Positions 39,553-48,430 of a DNA stretch of 64,000 nt are shown here, piece by piece; within the stretch, counting starts at the first letter, position 1; every line of letters begins with the position of its first letter. The notes beneath the pieces are model-generated. The model saw only the letters and a program-made list of their open reading frames with translations, did not search any database and was not told where the DNA came from. A program made the translations under genes and the position numbers. Origin of the DNA: Candidatus Melainabacteria bacterium (GTDB lineage: Bacteria; Cyanobacteriota; Vampirovibrionia; Obscuribacterales; Obscuribacteraceae); the NCBI GenBank assembly GCA_016716405.1, contig JADJWK010000002.1, positions 372,001 to 436,000 on the forward strand, given 5' to 3'.

Positions 39553-40875
39553 ATGATAACTATCGCTAGCAGCAAGGGCAAAACCGATGTCGCTCCTCTG
39601 CGCGTCGAAATCACCAGCTTCGGAGCCTGGATGGTGGGGGTCGGCGCGATCATCGGCTCCATGGCCTGGCTCATGCACGGTCCCATGCTGGCCCGGGCCG
39701 GCACCCTGGCTTGCGTCACCGCCTGGATCGTGGCTGCCATCGCTACTCTTCCCCTGGCTCTGATTCTCATGGAGCTCTCCTCCATGTTTCCCCAGGCTGG
39801 CGGTCCCTACATCTACAAGTACTACGCTCTCAAGCGTCTCATCCCGGGTAAGGGAGAGCTCCTGGGATTTCTCACCGGCTGGCTGTTCTGGGTCTCGATC
39901 ATGACCGGTCTCGCCTGTATGGCAAACGGTCTGGTCAACCTTGCCGCGTCCGTTGCCTATGGCGGGTCGGCGGCGGCGCCGCTCTGGTTCGGACCGCTGA
40001 TTATAGTCGCTCTATTCGGCGTGACCACCGCCCTCAATCAAGTGCGGATCGGACGGGCAACGCTTATCAACAACTTTTTCACTTTCATGAAATTCGCCAT
40101 GGCCCTGGGCTTTGCCGCTCTCGTGCTGATGTCCGGGAAGGCTTCTCCGGAGAGGCTTCTCACCTTCGCAAGCCCGGCCGGGAGCAGCGACTTCCTGGCT
40201 AATGTCGGCTCGGTGCTGATGCTTTCCATGGCCGGTTTCTCTTTCATCGAGATGTCCGGATGCACCTCGGCGGAGACCGCCGATGCCCGGAGAGTCGTTC
40301 CCAGGGCTATGCTTCTCACTCTTGCCACGGTCACTGCCATCTATGTGGGGATGTGTCTTCTGGTCAGCGCCTCCACAGGCTTCTCGCTCTCCTCCGACGG
40401 CTCTACCCTGGTGGTGACCGGGACGAAAATCCAGGCCACCTGTCCCGAGGTGGCGGGCTTCATAGCCGGGCCTGTATGGGGCGGGCTCTTCACCGCCGGT
40501 GTCATCGCTTCGATTGTCGGCTGCTCGTTCGTGGCGCTCCTGGGCATGGCCCGGGTGAGCTATTCCATGGCCGGCACTCGTCTCTTTCCGGAGCGATTCG
40601 CTCGCCTTGATGACTCCGGAGTGCCGAGCTATGCTCTCTGGTTTCAATTCGCCACTCTCTGCCTGATCGCAATCGGCGCCAATCTGGCATGCCGAACCGG
40701 ATTGTTCGCCGACGCCTATATATTTCTCGGCGAGACCTTCGGCTTCATGTATGCCTTTGTCGCCATGCTCTACGGCGTATGCGTGGTCAGTCTCCGTTAT
40801 ACAGACCCGGGCATGGAGCGCGCTTTTCGCGTCGGGCGCCGGGGAATCTCGCAGTCTGGCTGGCGGCATCGGTGA
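39553..40875 (+). CDS. Amino-acid permease (APC family), C-terminus altered by a frameshift
   Basis: 440 residues as read. The APC-superfamily start SFGAWMVGVGAIIGSMAWLM contains the GxG-type unwound TM1, and ELSSMFPQAGGPYIYKYYAL is the TM2/TM3 signature. Eleven or so helices follow up to FMYAFVAMLYGVCVV. After PGMERAFRV the frame runs into RRGISQSGWRHR and a stop, whereas the next frame continues GNLAVWLAASVTVLVWGFTA and further hydrophobic sequence to 40988. One missing base around 40835-40850 in GTCGGGCGCCGGGG explains this. Either a true truncation losing the last two helices or a sequencing error. Substrate unknown. Confidence 0.85.
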   Translation: MITIASSKGKTDVAPLRVEITSFGAWMVGVGAIIGSMAWLMHGPMLARAGTLACVTAWIVAAIATLPLALILMELSSMFPQAGGPYIYKYYALKRLIPGKGELLGFLTGWLFWVSIMTGLACMANGLVNLAASVAYGGSAAAPLWFGPLIIVALFGVTTALNQVRIGRATLINNFFTFMKFAMALGFAALVLMSGKASPERLLTFASPAGSSDFLANVGSVLMLSMAGFSFIEMSGCTSAETADARRVVPRAMLLTLATVTAIYVGMCLLVSASTGFSLSSDGSTLVVTGTKIQATCPEVAGFIAGPVWGGLFTAGVIASIVGCSFVALLGMARVSYSMAGTRLFPERFARLDDSGVPSYALWFQFATLCLIAIGANLACRTGLFADAYIFLGETFGFMYAFVAMLYGVCVVSLRYTDPGMERAFRVGRRGISQSGWRHR

Positions 40876-40988
40876 CGGTGCTGGTCTGGGGCTTCACCGC
40901 TTTCTTCTGCGTGCACTGGACCCATCAATTGACCGGGCTGGTTCTGCTTCTGGCCGGGATGCCGATTTATCATCACTACCGGTCTTGA
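40848..40988 (+). pseudogene. Out-of-frame 3' remnant of the permease gene
   Basis: Continues the permease in the third frame with two hydrophobic helices (LAVWLAASVTVLVWGFTAFF and LTGLVLLLAGMPIYH) and a stop at 40988. It has no start signal of its own, so it is best read as the displaced C-terminal coding sequence. Confidence 0.75.
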
Positions 40989-41098
40989 GTCCGGGCCTGA
41001 TTCGGGTATGACTGATTTTTTTTAATTCCCTGTCAATGGCGTTAGTTGCTAAACTTTTCTGCTTGAGACCCTGGCCGACTGCGGGAGGTTGACCGGTA

Positions 41099-41902
41099 AT
41101 GCCTATTTTCCGCTGGATTCTCGCCTCGTTTGTGGTTCTGGCCGCGTTGTCAGGTTTCATATGCGCCCGTATGGGAGCCAGTGACGAATACGTGTCGATC
41201 TGGGGCTCGCTGGGTCTGATTGTCTCGTTATTGATTGCCGCAGTTGTTTCTCCAGGTTCGAAAGTTGCTAATTTCGCGAGGTTTTACGTGGCGGCGGCAG
41301 CGCTTTCTTCCGCTACGGTCGCTTTCGTTTTACAGTCGTATCGAGCTCTCGATCCATTGCCTGGATTGATACACAGCGCTTTTTTCCTCCTGTGCGGCAT
41401 GGTTGGGTTTCTGGTTCTGAGCAGGTCGAAGGCAGAGAATGCAAATGGTGAGCATTCGCAAGAGCAAGAACCGTCTACCGGGACTGGCAAGCCACCGCAG
41501 GTGGCGGCATCGCTCCTGATTTTGGGATCCGCTGTCTCATTGGTCCTGCTCGTAGTGTGCGTGCTCTATCTCGTCCGCTATCGAGATTACATGGGCACGG
41601 CAGAGGGTCTGTGCGCAAAGGTCCAGTATAGGCTGAGCCGTGGGTCCGAAATCGGCTCATGGGCGATACCGCTGCTCGATCGGGCAATTGAAATGGATTC
41701 GCGATTCGTACCCGCCTTCGAGAAGAGAGCGCGTGCTCGCTTGATGATGGGTGACAGAGATGAAGCGCTCAAAGACGCAAAACGAGCACTTGAGCTTGAG
41801 CCTCGAAACTCGCAGTTGAAGGAGCTGCTTGGCTCAATCGAGGGGCCGAGGCGGGGGAACGATTCCTCGACCGATAGAGAGGACTTTATCATCGGCGATT
41901 AG
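41099..41902 (+). CDS. Multi-helix membrane protein with C-terminal TPR
   Basis: 267 residues; the ATG has GGGAGG about eight bases upstream. Four membrane helices fill the first 110 residues (ILASFVVLAALSGFICA, GLIVSLLIAAVV and two more). A polar Gln/Glu-rich loop and a fifth helix follow (LLILGSAVSLVLLVVCVLYL), then about 90 residues with one to two TPRs (VPAFEKRARARLMMGDRDEA, LKDAKRALELEPRNSQLKEL). No family recognised. It is convergent with the caspase gene, overlapping by 14 nt, and its base usage looks like that of the caspases rather than the rest of the window. Confidence 0.72.
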   Translation: MPIFRWILASFVVLAALSGFICARMGASDEYVSIWGSLGLIVSLLIAAVVSPGSKVANFARFYVAAAALSSATVAFVLQSYRALDPLPGLIHSAFFLLCGMVGFLVLSRSKAENANGEHSQEQEPSTGTGKPPQVAASLLILGSAVSLVLLVVCVLYLVRYRDYMGTAEGLCAKVQYRLSRGSEIGSWAIPLLDRAIEMDSRFVPAFEKRARARLMMGDRDEALKDAKRALELEPRNSQLKELLGSIEGPRRGNDSSTDREDFIIGD

Positions 41903-43835
41903 GACTTTCGTTTCCGGACCCAGAATAGGGAGAAGCCGGGCCTTTTCCTTGCGGCGAGGCGAGCACGTAGTGCTCGCCTCCGTTGCTGGCTTCCAGAAGA
42001 GGAGTTTGCATAACGCCTCGATCGTTCAAGACATTCTCGATCACTCTCTCCCGCAGATATTCGAATGCTTGTTTGAGCGTCGTCTTAGTTCCACTCTGTC
42101 GCAGGCCTTCGATGAGATAATGGGTGAATGCGGAATTCTCCTTGTTCAGGAGCTCCCAGGACCTTTCCTCGTCCCTGCTCGATGCAAGAACTGTCGCTCC
42201 GGAGCCGCTTGACAGAAGCAGGGCGTCCGACTTTCCTGCCCCGGATAAACCTTGTGATTGGGCTCCACCGGAATGACAGGCGTCGAGAATTATGACGACT
42301 TTGTCTGTGTGGATTCGTGTCTTTAGAATGCGAATCAGATCTTGCAATGCTATTCCGGTAGCCTGAACCAGACTTGGTCTGGTGTCGCTGGTGAAAAGGT
42401 AATTCAATCCCGACGTTTGCTTCGTATCCGGGCTGGCGTGTGTGGATATGAAGAGAACGACCAGATCGCCCGGCTTCGCCATGCGAGGCAACCAGTTGTC
42501 CGCAAGATGCTCTAGAATCCTTTCCCTGGTAGCGTCTCCGTCTGTGAGAACCCGCACGTGATCAAGCGGGAAGTTCGCCTCGCGCATCAGATACTCACTA
42601 AAGTCTCTTGCATCCTTGGCGGCATATTTCAAGTCGAGCGATGGATCGTTAAATTTGCTGATGCCGATCACAAGCGCCCACTTATCGCGAAACTTCATAT
42701 CTTGCCCAAGACTCGTTGCCGGTGGGATGCTGCTCTCTGCCGGACCCGGAGCCGATTGAGGAGTTTCCGGGTTGCCGCCTGCCGTGATTGGCGTGGTCTG
42801 ATTACCGGTCGATTGCGGATTCTGTTTCTGCGCCAGCGCGGTTGCAATCAGGACTTTGATTTCGTCCAGGTGCGGGCAATTGTTCAGGTAGAAGATCTTG
42901 TCTGCTGATGCGATGGTGGCCTGGGCCTCCAGCATATTGCTCATGGCTATTTGCGCTCGAGCAAGCTCGACATAAGCTTCAGGCACGTAATTACTCTCTT
43001 TGAGCGCGTCTTGTGCAGCTTTGGCGGCAAGATTGAATCGATTGAGTTTGTTTTGAATCTGTGCCTTCACAGCCAGTGCTCGTGCACGCTCTAGTTTCGC
43101 AACAGGATCGGAGCCGGGGATGTCGCCCGCCTTACCTGCGTCGGCGAGAGCCGCGGTGAAATCACCCTTGAGAAGATTGACACGAGCGCGCCATGCGAAG
43201 GTTCTGCTGAACAGTTTCGGATCGATACTGATACTTACGAATCTGGCAAGCTCCTCGAGCTTCTTGCTGGCGTCCTCGTATAGTCTCTTTTGAGTGAGAG
43301 CGGCTGCTGCGATCAATTGCGCTTCCGGATCCGAGAAGAGGCCAGCCTTCGGAGCAACCAGCTGGTTTTTCTTCATACGATCGAGCTCTGCCAGGGCGTC
43401 ATCCGAACGCTCGAGAAGGATCAACGCCCAGGCGCGGTTGGTAAGGAGAAGGCGCTCACCTGCCGCAATGCCCTCAGGTGTGCAGATCTTTCCGATATTC
43501 TCGAGAGCCTCGGTACAGAACTGAATCTCTTGTTCGGGCCTGCCACAAAGCTCGCATGCTTCCAGAAGCTGCCTGTAGAACTCGATCGGTACTGGAAAAT
43601 GCTTGTCTCTATAGCGCGGGCCTGTTTCGAGATAGAAGCTCCTGATCGTCTCCAGATTGAGCAAGGCATCGGGAAACATGCCGTTCTCGAGAGCCGTCTT
43701 GTAGATGCCGTAATGAAGCCGCACGGGGCGGCTAATCTTTGCTTCGGCATCATGAGCTGCGAGCGGAAAAACTGTCAGCACAAAAAGCAATGCCATGAAT
43801 AAACCGAAGGTGGAGAAGCGGCTATTGCTGATCAT
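41889..43835 (-). CDS. TPR-caspase (peptidase C14-like), second of a tandem pair
   Basis: 648 residues. A signal-like N-terminus (FGLFMALLFVLTVFPLAA) is followed by about 350 residues of TPR-like helices. The C-terminal caspase-fold domain starts at DKWALVIGISKFNDPSLDLK near 390. The catalytic pair is His near 466 in FISTHASPD and Cys near 520 in VIILDACHSGG; both are present. An Asp/Glu-rich acidic pocket would cut after Arg/Lys or Asp, which cannot be told. The ATG overlaps the end of the upstream paralogue by 14 nt, so translation is probably coupled. Secretion of a caspase would point to an envelope rather than cytosolic role. Confidence 0.87.
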   Translation of the reverse strand: MISNSRFSTFGLFMALLFVLTVFPLAAHDAEAKISRPVRLHYGIYKTALENGMFPDALLNLETIRSFYLETGPRYRDKHFPVPIEFYRQLLEACELCGRPEQEIQFCTEALENIGKICTPEGIAAGERLLLTNRAWALILLERSDDALAELDRMKKNQLVAPKAGLFSDPEAQLIAAAALTQKRLYEDASKKLEELARFVSISIDPKLFSRTFAWRARVNLLKGDFTAALADAGKAGDIPGSDPVAKLERARALAVKAQIQNKLNRFNLAAKAAQDALKESNYVPEAYVELARAQIAMSNMLEAQATIASADKIFYLNNCPHLDEIKVLIATALAQKQNPQSTGNQTTPITAGGNPETPQSAPGPAESSIPPATSLGQDMKFRDKWALVIGISKFNDPSLDLKYAAKDARDFSEYLMREANFPLDHVRVLTDGDATRERILEHLADNWLPRMAKPGDLVVLFISTHASPDTKQTSGLNYLFTSDTRPSLVQATGIALQDLIRILKTRIHTDKVVIILDACHSGGAQSQGLSGAGKSDALLLSSGSGATVLASSRDEERSWELLNKENSAFTHYLIEGLRQSGTKTTLKQAFEYLRERVIENVLNDRGVMQTPLLEASNGGEHYVLASPQGKGPASPYSGSGNESPNRR

Positions 43836-45687
43836 CGCGAATACTTTTTCGTGGCTTGCTCGGTGGTGCGGCGAGCTTCAGGTCGTCACCGGACCATTTG
43901 CTCCTCAAAACCGGTACTTGAAGCTCTCCCCGCTCTCTCAAAACTTGCTGCTGAACCTTCTCTTTCATAATGTTGAAGGCCTCCATTAGTTCTGTTTTCT
44001 CTCCGGCCAGGCGCAGTGATTCGAGCAGGTAGTAGGTAAAGACGCCATTTGGTTTGTCTTTGAACTCCCAGGAACGCTGGTCGATGTCGCTGGAAGCGAT
44101 GACGATCTGTCCGGTTCCCTGAGCCAGAGCTGAGGTATCGACATTGCCTACCCTGAGGACGCCCTTTCCACCGGTCACCTCGGCGGAGCCGCTGTAGCAG
44201 GCGTCCAGAATCATGACGATGCGGTTTGTGCTGATCCGTGCTTTGATTATCCTGACGAGGTCTTGAAGAGCGATGCCCGTAGCATACAGCGAGTCGACCT
44301 TGGTATCATGGGCCACAAGATAATTGACGCCTTTGACGTCATAGCTCGCCGGGCTGCCGTGCGTCGAGAGATAGATCACGACGAGATCGTCGGGAAGCAC
44401 CAGTCGTGGTAGCCAGTCATCGCCCAAAGCTCCGAGAATGGCTTCGCGAGTGGCTTCGCCATTCAAGAGCAATTTGACATGATCGGGAGCGAAGTTTCCT
44501 TCTTCTATCAGATAGTCGCGGAAGTCCCGGGCATCCTTATCTGCGAACTTCAAATTGAGCGCCTCGTTCTGGAATTTGCTTATGCCTATGACCAGCGCCC
44601 ATTTGTCTCTAATGGGGGTTTTGACAGGAGCGGGTCTGTCTTCGGCTGCCGGTCTTGAGGATGACACTTGAGAAGGAGCTTCCGCCGCTGGCTTATTCAG
44701 TTCAGCTCTCAACGCCTGAGCTTCTGCAAGGTCGGAGTCCAAGCAGAGAGCTTTGTCATTGGCGGTCACCGCTTCCTCTCGCTTTTGCGTCGACTTTAGA
44801 GCCATTGCCAAAGCCCAGTATGCTTCAGCAATTTCCGGATTGATCTTGATCGCTTCCTGCGCATCCGAGATGGACTGGTCGAATCTACCCAGCCCATTTT
44901 GCGCGACGGCTCTTACGACCAGCGCCCGAGCCTTCTCCTGGGTATATTGGTAGGCTGTGTCCGCGGGAAACCGCAGTGCCTTGTTCGCTTCGTCCAGCGC
45001 CTTCGAAAAATTGCCCTGGGATGAATAGATCTTGCTTCTGAGAATGCGGGCAGGTGACACTTCCAGGCACCGCTCCATGCTTGCCTTGGTAACGATGCGC
45101 TCGCTCAACTCCATGGCTCGCTGACTCTCGCCTTTCAGAAAACGCGCCCATGATTCGAGGTAATCCTCGTGTGCCTCGCTGCAACCATAGTATCCGGGAT
45201 CTAGTGGGCGTGCGCTTTTGCGCCTGTATGTCTCGAGCTCGTCAAGAGCTTCGTCGGGCTGTCGCAAGACGAGATATGCTTGGCATCTGTCTTTGCGGAA
45301 CAGGTTCTTGGTTTGCTCGCTGTTGAATTCGTCGAGATTATCGCCGTTTTCTATAGCATCGTTGCAAGTGGCAAGCGCGCCTTTACCGTCGCCGCGAAGT
45401 ACTTGAATGCGCCAGAGCTCGTGATAGAGGCCACTTAGATCTGGCGCTGGTTTCAAGCGCTTACGGTCGGTAGTCTTCAAGAAGGCGATCAGCGAGACAA
45501 GCCTCTCCTGGCGTAAACGCAGCTGGTCGTCGGGCACGCTCTGGTATAGCTCGAGGTAGGTTCTGTAACTCGATCGCCCGGCTGAAACAGGCGAGCAGGA
45601 GAGTCCCATGACAATCAGGACGAGGTAAAATGTCAGGAGAATCGTTTTCCTTTGGCGGCGAATCATTGTATAAGAATAGCGCAACAT
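43822..45687 (-). CDS. TPR-caspase (peptidase C14-like), first of a tandem pair
   Basis: 621 residues, or about 614 from the ATG at 45666. The N-terminus is basic then hydrophobic (TILLTFYLVLIVMGLSCSPV) with a Cys that could serve as a lipobox-like site. TPRs fill the middle (RFDQSISDAQEAIKINPEIA is clear). The caspase domain starts at DKWALVIGISKFQNEALNLK, with His near 442 in IYLSTHGSP and Cys near 496 in VMILDACYSGS. It is clearly paralogous to the gene downstream, sharing the same order and ALQDLVRIIKARI-type helices. It follows the membrane-protein gene by 15 nt in the run that starts with the quinone oxidoreductase. Confidence 0.87.
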   Translation of the reverse strand: MLRYSYTMIRRQRKTILLTFYLVLIVMGLSCSPVSAGRSSYRTYLELYQSVPDDQLRLRQERLVSLIAFLKTTDRKRLKPAPDLSGLYHELWRIQVLRGDGKGALATCNDAIENGDNLDEFNSEQTKNLFRKDRCQAYLVLRQPDEALDELETYRRKSARPLDPGYYGCSEAHEDYLESWARFLKGESQRAMELSERIVTKASMERCLEVSPARILRSKIYSSQGNFSKALDEANKALRFPADTAYQYTQEKARALVVRAVAQNGLGRFDQSISDAQEAIKINPEIAEAYWALAMALKSTQKREEAVTANDKALCLDSDLAEAQALRAELNKPAAEAPSQVSSSRPAAEDRPAPVKTPIRDKWALVIGISKFQNEALNLKFADKDARDFRDYLIEEGNFAPDHVKLLLNGEATREAILGALGDDWLPRLVLPDDLVVIYLSTHGSPASYDVKGVNYLVAHDTKVDSLYATGIALQDLVRIIKARISTNRIVMILDACYSGSAEVTGGKGVLRVGNVDTSALAQGTGQIVIASSDIDQRSWEFKDKPNGVFTYYLLESLRLAGEKTELMEAFNIMKEKVQQQVLRERGELQVPVLRSKWSGDDLKLAAPPSKPRKSIRDDQQ

Positions 45688-45702
45688 TAGCGCTGCAGGG
45701 CA

Positions 45703-46272
45703 CTAGCTGAAAATCCTGTACTCTACGGCGTACTTTATGGTCAGAGTCATTGTCAGAAGGGCGCTTCCCAGGAAGCGGCGCTTGAGGGGAAGATGGGCCT
45801 GGATGAAATAATTCGCCGCGAAGGTGATGGGCAGATTGGTGAGAAATGAGATGGAGCCTGTTCTCAGGCAGTGCAACAGAGTGCTCCCCCATTCGATCTG
45901 AGAGAAGGGCGTGGTGGCGCAGGTGATGAAGAGCATATGCCTGGCCATCCAGAGAGGGTTGAAATAAGCGGTGGCGCCCAGGGTCTTGCCGAGCCAGTTG
46001 AGATAGTTGTGCTGGACCCTGGTGGTGAGCATCTCGAGCGGAGGATGTTTCGCCAGGGTCTCATCGCTCACGGTAAAAGTCTCGAGCCTGTGGAACCAGT
46101 ACGGGATCTCGATCCGGTAGAAAGTGCCTCCCAGGATCATGATGACGATGGTCCGGGCTAGGGAGAATTCGCCGGTGATGAGCTGCCCGATCAGGTCTCC
46201 CATGGGATAGAGAACCCAGCCGACAAAGTGGTTGAGAAGCTTCGATCCGCCTCTGTGCCCGCTTTCGCCCAA
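45703..46272 (-). CDS. Hypothetical membrane protein
   Basis: 189 residues from a TTG 4 nt after the proC stop. There are four to five hydrophobic segments (LLNHFVGWVLYPMGDLIGQL, LARTIVIMILGGTFYRI, a third around WMARHMLFITCATTPF, and SISFLTNLPITFAANYFI). A GTFYRIEIPYWFHRL turn and a polar loop (HPPLEMLTTRVQHNYLNWLG) separate them. The overall layout faintly recalls Mpv17/PMP22-type small membrane proteins, but I would not assign it. Probably cotranscribed with proC and the caspases. Confidence 0.65.
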   Translation of the reverse strand: MGESGHRGGSKLLNHFVGWVLYPMGDLIGQLITGEFSLARTIVIMILGGTFYRIEIPYWFHRLETFTVSDETLAKHPPLEMLTTRVQHNYLNWLGKTLGATAYFNPLWMARHMLFITCATTPFSQIEWGSTLLHCLRTGSISFLTNLPITFAANYFIQAHLPLKRRFLGSALLTMTLTIKYAVEYRIFS

Positions 46273-46276
46273 GGTC

Positions 46277-47092
46277 TCAGGAGTCCACGAGCTCGTGCGC
46301 TCTCTGGGCTGCTTTCACCACTGCTTTGATGAGGGTGACACGAAGCTTCCCTTCTTCCAGCTCCATGAGACCGTCTATGGTGCAGCCTGCCGGGGTGGTC
46401 ACCATATCTTTGAGCAGGGCCGGGTGGGCCTTTGACTCGAGCACCATGCGGGCTGCACCATACATGGTCTGGGCGGCCAGCAGGGTGGAGACATCCCGGG
46501 GGATGCCCAGCTTCACACCGGCTTCGGCCAGGGACTCGATGACGACATAGAGATAGGCGGGACCGCTTGCCGAAAGCGCCGTCACCCCATCCATCAGGGA
46601 TTCGTCGAGAAAGACCGTCTCCCCAACGCATTTGAAAATCGACTCGGCTGCTGCCAGGTGCTCGTCGGTGGCATAGAGTCCGCCGCATAGACCGGCCATG
46701 CCGGCATTCATCACCGAGGGTGTGTTGGGCATCGCCCTTACCACAGGCACCTTCGTCTTCAAGCGCTGCTGGACGAAATTCGTCGATACCGAGGCGGCAA
46801 CCGAGATTACCAGCTGATCGTCTCTCAGCACGTCGCTTATCTCGGTGACCACTTTGTCCATATTCTGAGGTTTGACAGAGAGGATGACGATGTCGGCGTC
46901 CTTTACCATGGCGCGATTGTCGAGACCGGCTTTGATGCCGAGCTTCTCTTCGACGCGCTTGATCGAGCTCTCCTGCTTGACCGAGCCCGAGATGTTGCCG
47001 GCATCCATGGCGCCATTGCGCAGGAGACCGGCGATAAGGGCTTCTCCCAGCTTGCCTACCCCGACTACGGCCAGTTTTTTGTCTTTGAGCAT
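46277..47092 (-). CDS. proC: Pyrroline-5-carboxylate reductase
   Basis: Last step of proline synthesis: NAD(P)H reduction of pyrroline-5-carboxylate. 271 residues from the ATG at 47092, which has GGAGG five bases upstream; the open frame further out is not used. Rossmann motif VGVGKLGEALIAGLL, then ILSVKPQNMDKV, VVRAMPNTPSVMNAGMAGL and the C-terminal signature ALSASGPAYLYVVIESLAEA with TPAGCTIDGLMELE. It lies 20 nt after the quinone oxidoreductase gene and 4 nt before a membrane-protein gene, all on one strand. Confidence 0.95.
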   Translation of the reverse strand: MLKDKKLAVVGVGKLGEALIAGLLRNGAMDAGNISGSVKQESSIKRVEEKLGIKAGLDNRAMVKDADIVILSVKPQNMDKVVTEISDVLRDDQLVISVAASVSTNFVQQRLKTKVPVVRAMPNTPSVMNAGMAGLCGGLYATDEHLAAAESIFKCVGETVFLDESLMDGVTALSASGPAYLYVVIESLAEAGVKLGIPRDVSTLLAAQTMYGAARMVLESKAHPALLKDMVTTPAGCTIDGLMELEEGKLRVTLIKAVVKAAQRAHELVDS

Positions 47093-47112
47093 GAGGTCCT
47101 CCGGGATTTCGA

Positions 47113-48084
47113 TCAGTTGGTCTTGAGAATGATTTTGCCCGTGGACTGGCGGCTTTCTAAGAGCCGGTGGGCTTCGGCTGCCTCCTCCAGGGCGAATTCG
47201 TGAGCGTGCCTGAGCTTGAGCCAGCCTGCTTTGATACCGAAGAGCACATCGTGGGCCCGGGAGAGAATCTCGTCTCGATCGTTCATATGATGGAAAAGGC
47301 TGCCCCCGCAAAGACGGACCGACTTCTGCTGCAGAACGTTCGGGGAGACAGGCTCGGCTCTGCCGCTGGCCGAGCCGAAAATGACGATGGTGCCGCGCAC
47401 CGCCACTGCCTCGAGATCGCCTTCGAAAGTCGATTTGCCGACCCCGTCGAGGATCAGTTCCACGCCCTTGCCGCCGGTGATCCGCTTGACCTCGGTGGCG
47501 AAGTCCCGCTCGTTATACAGGATCACATGGTGGCAGCCGGCTTCCCTTGCCAGCTGGGCTTTCTCTTCAGTGCTCACGGTCCCGATCACCTCGGCGCCCA
47601 GATGTCTGGCCCACTGGACTAGAAGAAGCCCCATACCGCCGGCTGCGGCGTGCACCAGTATGTGGGTATGAGGTCTGGGCGGGCGGTATTCGTTGATCAG
47701 ATAATGGGCGGTCATGCCCTGGAGGGGAAAACAGGCTGCCTCCTCGAAAGTCATCTTGTCCGGGATCCCGATGAGATAGCCGGCCTCCACTATGGCCGCC
47801 TCGGCATAGGCGCCGGGCTGGCCGGTGTAAGCCACCCGGTCTCCGGGAGCGACTTCGGTGACGTCCTCGCCGACTTCCTCGACCACGCCTGCCGCCTCGA
47901 GACCCGGTGTATAGGGCAGGTCCACCGGATAGTCGCCGCGGCGGCGGTAGATGTCGATAAAGTTGAGACCCGCCGCCCTGATACTGACCAGGACCTCTCC
48001 CCTGCCAGGCTTGCCCGGCTCGACTTCTTTGAGCTCGAGAACCTCGGGCCCGCCGTATTTTTCGATGCGGATTGCTCTGGTCAT
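47113..48084 (-). CDS. Zinc-independent quinone oxidoreductase (MDR/zeta-crystallin type)
   Basis: 323 residues; ATG with GAGGA upstream. Medium-chain reductase fold: GroES-like half with AAGLNFIDIYRRRGDYPVDL and PGLEAAGVVEEVGEDVTEVA, then the NADPH-binding half with VHAAAGGMGLLLVQWARHLG. It lacks the Cys/His zinc ligands of alcohol dehydrogenases, as in Qor. One-electron or two-electron quinone reduction with NADPH is likely. First gene of a tight minus-strand run with proC. Confidence 0.9.
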   Translation of the reverse strand: MTRAIRIEKYGGPEVLELKEVEPGKPGRGEVLVSIRAAGLNFIDIYRRRGDYPVDLPYTPGLEAAGVVEEVGEDVTEVAPGDRVAYTGQPGAYAEAAIVEAGYLIGIPDKMTFEEAACFPLQGMTAHYLINEYRPPRPHTHILVHAAAGGMGLLLVQWARHLGAEVIGTVSTEEKAQLAREAGCHHVILYNERDFATEVKRITGGKGVELILDGVGKSTFEGDLEAVAVRGTIVIFGSASGRAEPVSPNVLQQKSVRLCGGSLFHHMNDRDEILSRAHDVLFGIKAGWLKLRHAHEFALEEAAEAHRLLESRQSTGKIILKTN

Positions 48085-48129
48085 GGCTTCCTCTTCTAGA
48101 ATGAATAGAACAGGAAGAGGATAGATTAA

Positions 48130-48297
48130 CTAGCGGGGTCCTGTCACGACCGGTTCTTTACATTGCAGCTTCAGATAATCGAGAAAGCGCTCGATATGTT
48201 GATTGACAAGCACCTGCTCCTGGCAGGGGAGGCTGGTCAGATGGTCCTCGAAGGCGAGGTTGGCGCGATCTCTAATAGCCATCACCAGACTTATCAT
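48130..48297 (-). CDS. Small hypothetical protein
   Basis: 55 residues from the ATG at 48297, chosen because GAGGAG lies seven bases upstream; an ATG 15 bases further out is inside that site. The sequence (MISLVMAIRDRANLAFEDHL, then LVNQHIERFLDYLKLQC) looks like two amphipathic helices. No family recognised. It has its own clear start signal and could be expressed separately from the gene downstream. Confidence 0.55.
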   Translation of the reverse strand: MISLVMAIRDRANLAFEDHLTSLPCQEQVLVNQHIERFLDYLKLQCKEPVVTGPR

Positions 48298-48430
48298 TTT
48301 CTTTCTCCTCATCTATGCTTGTGCTCCGGGTGCCTGTGTTCAATCTAGGCGATGGAGCGCTTGAAAACACCGGGCACATCGATCGGTACAAGCTGGGGTT
48401 TACCCTGAGCGCTCTCCGGAAGAATTCCAG

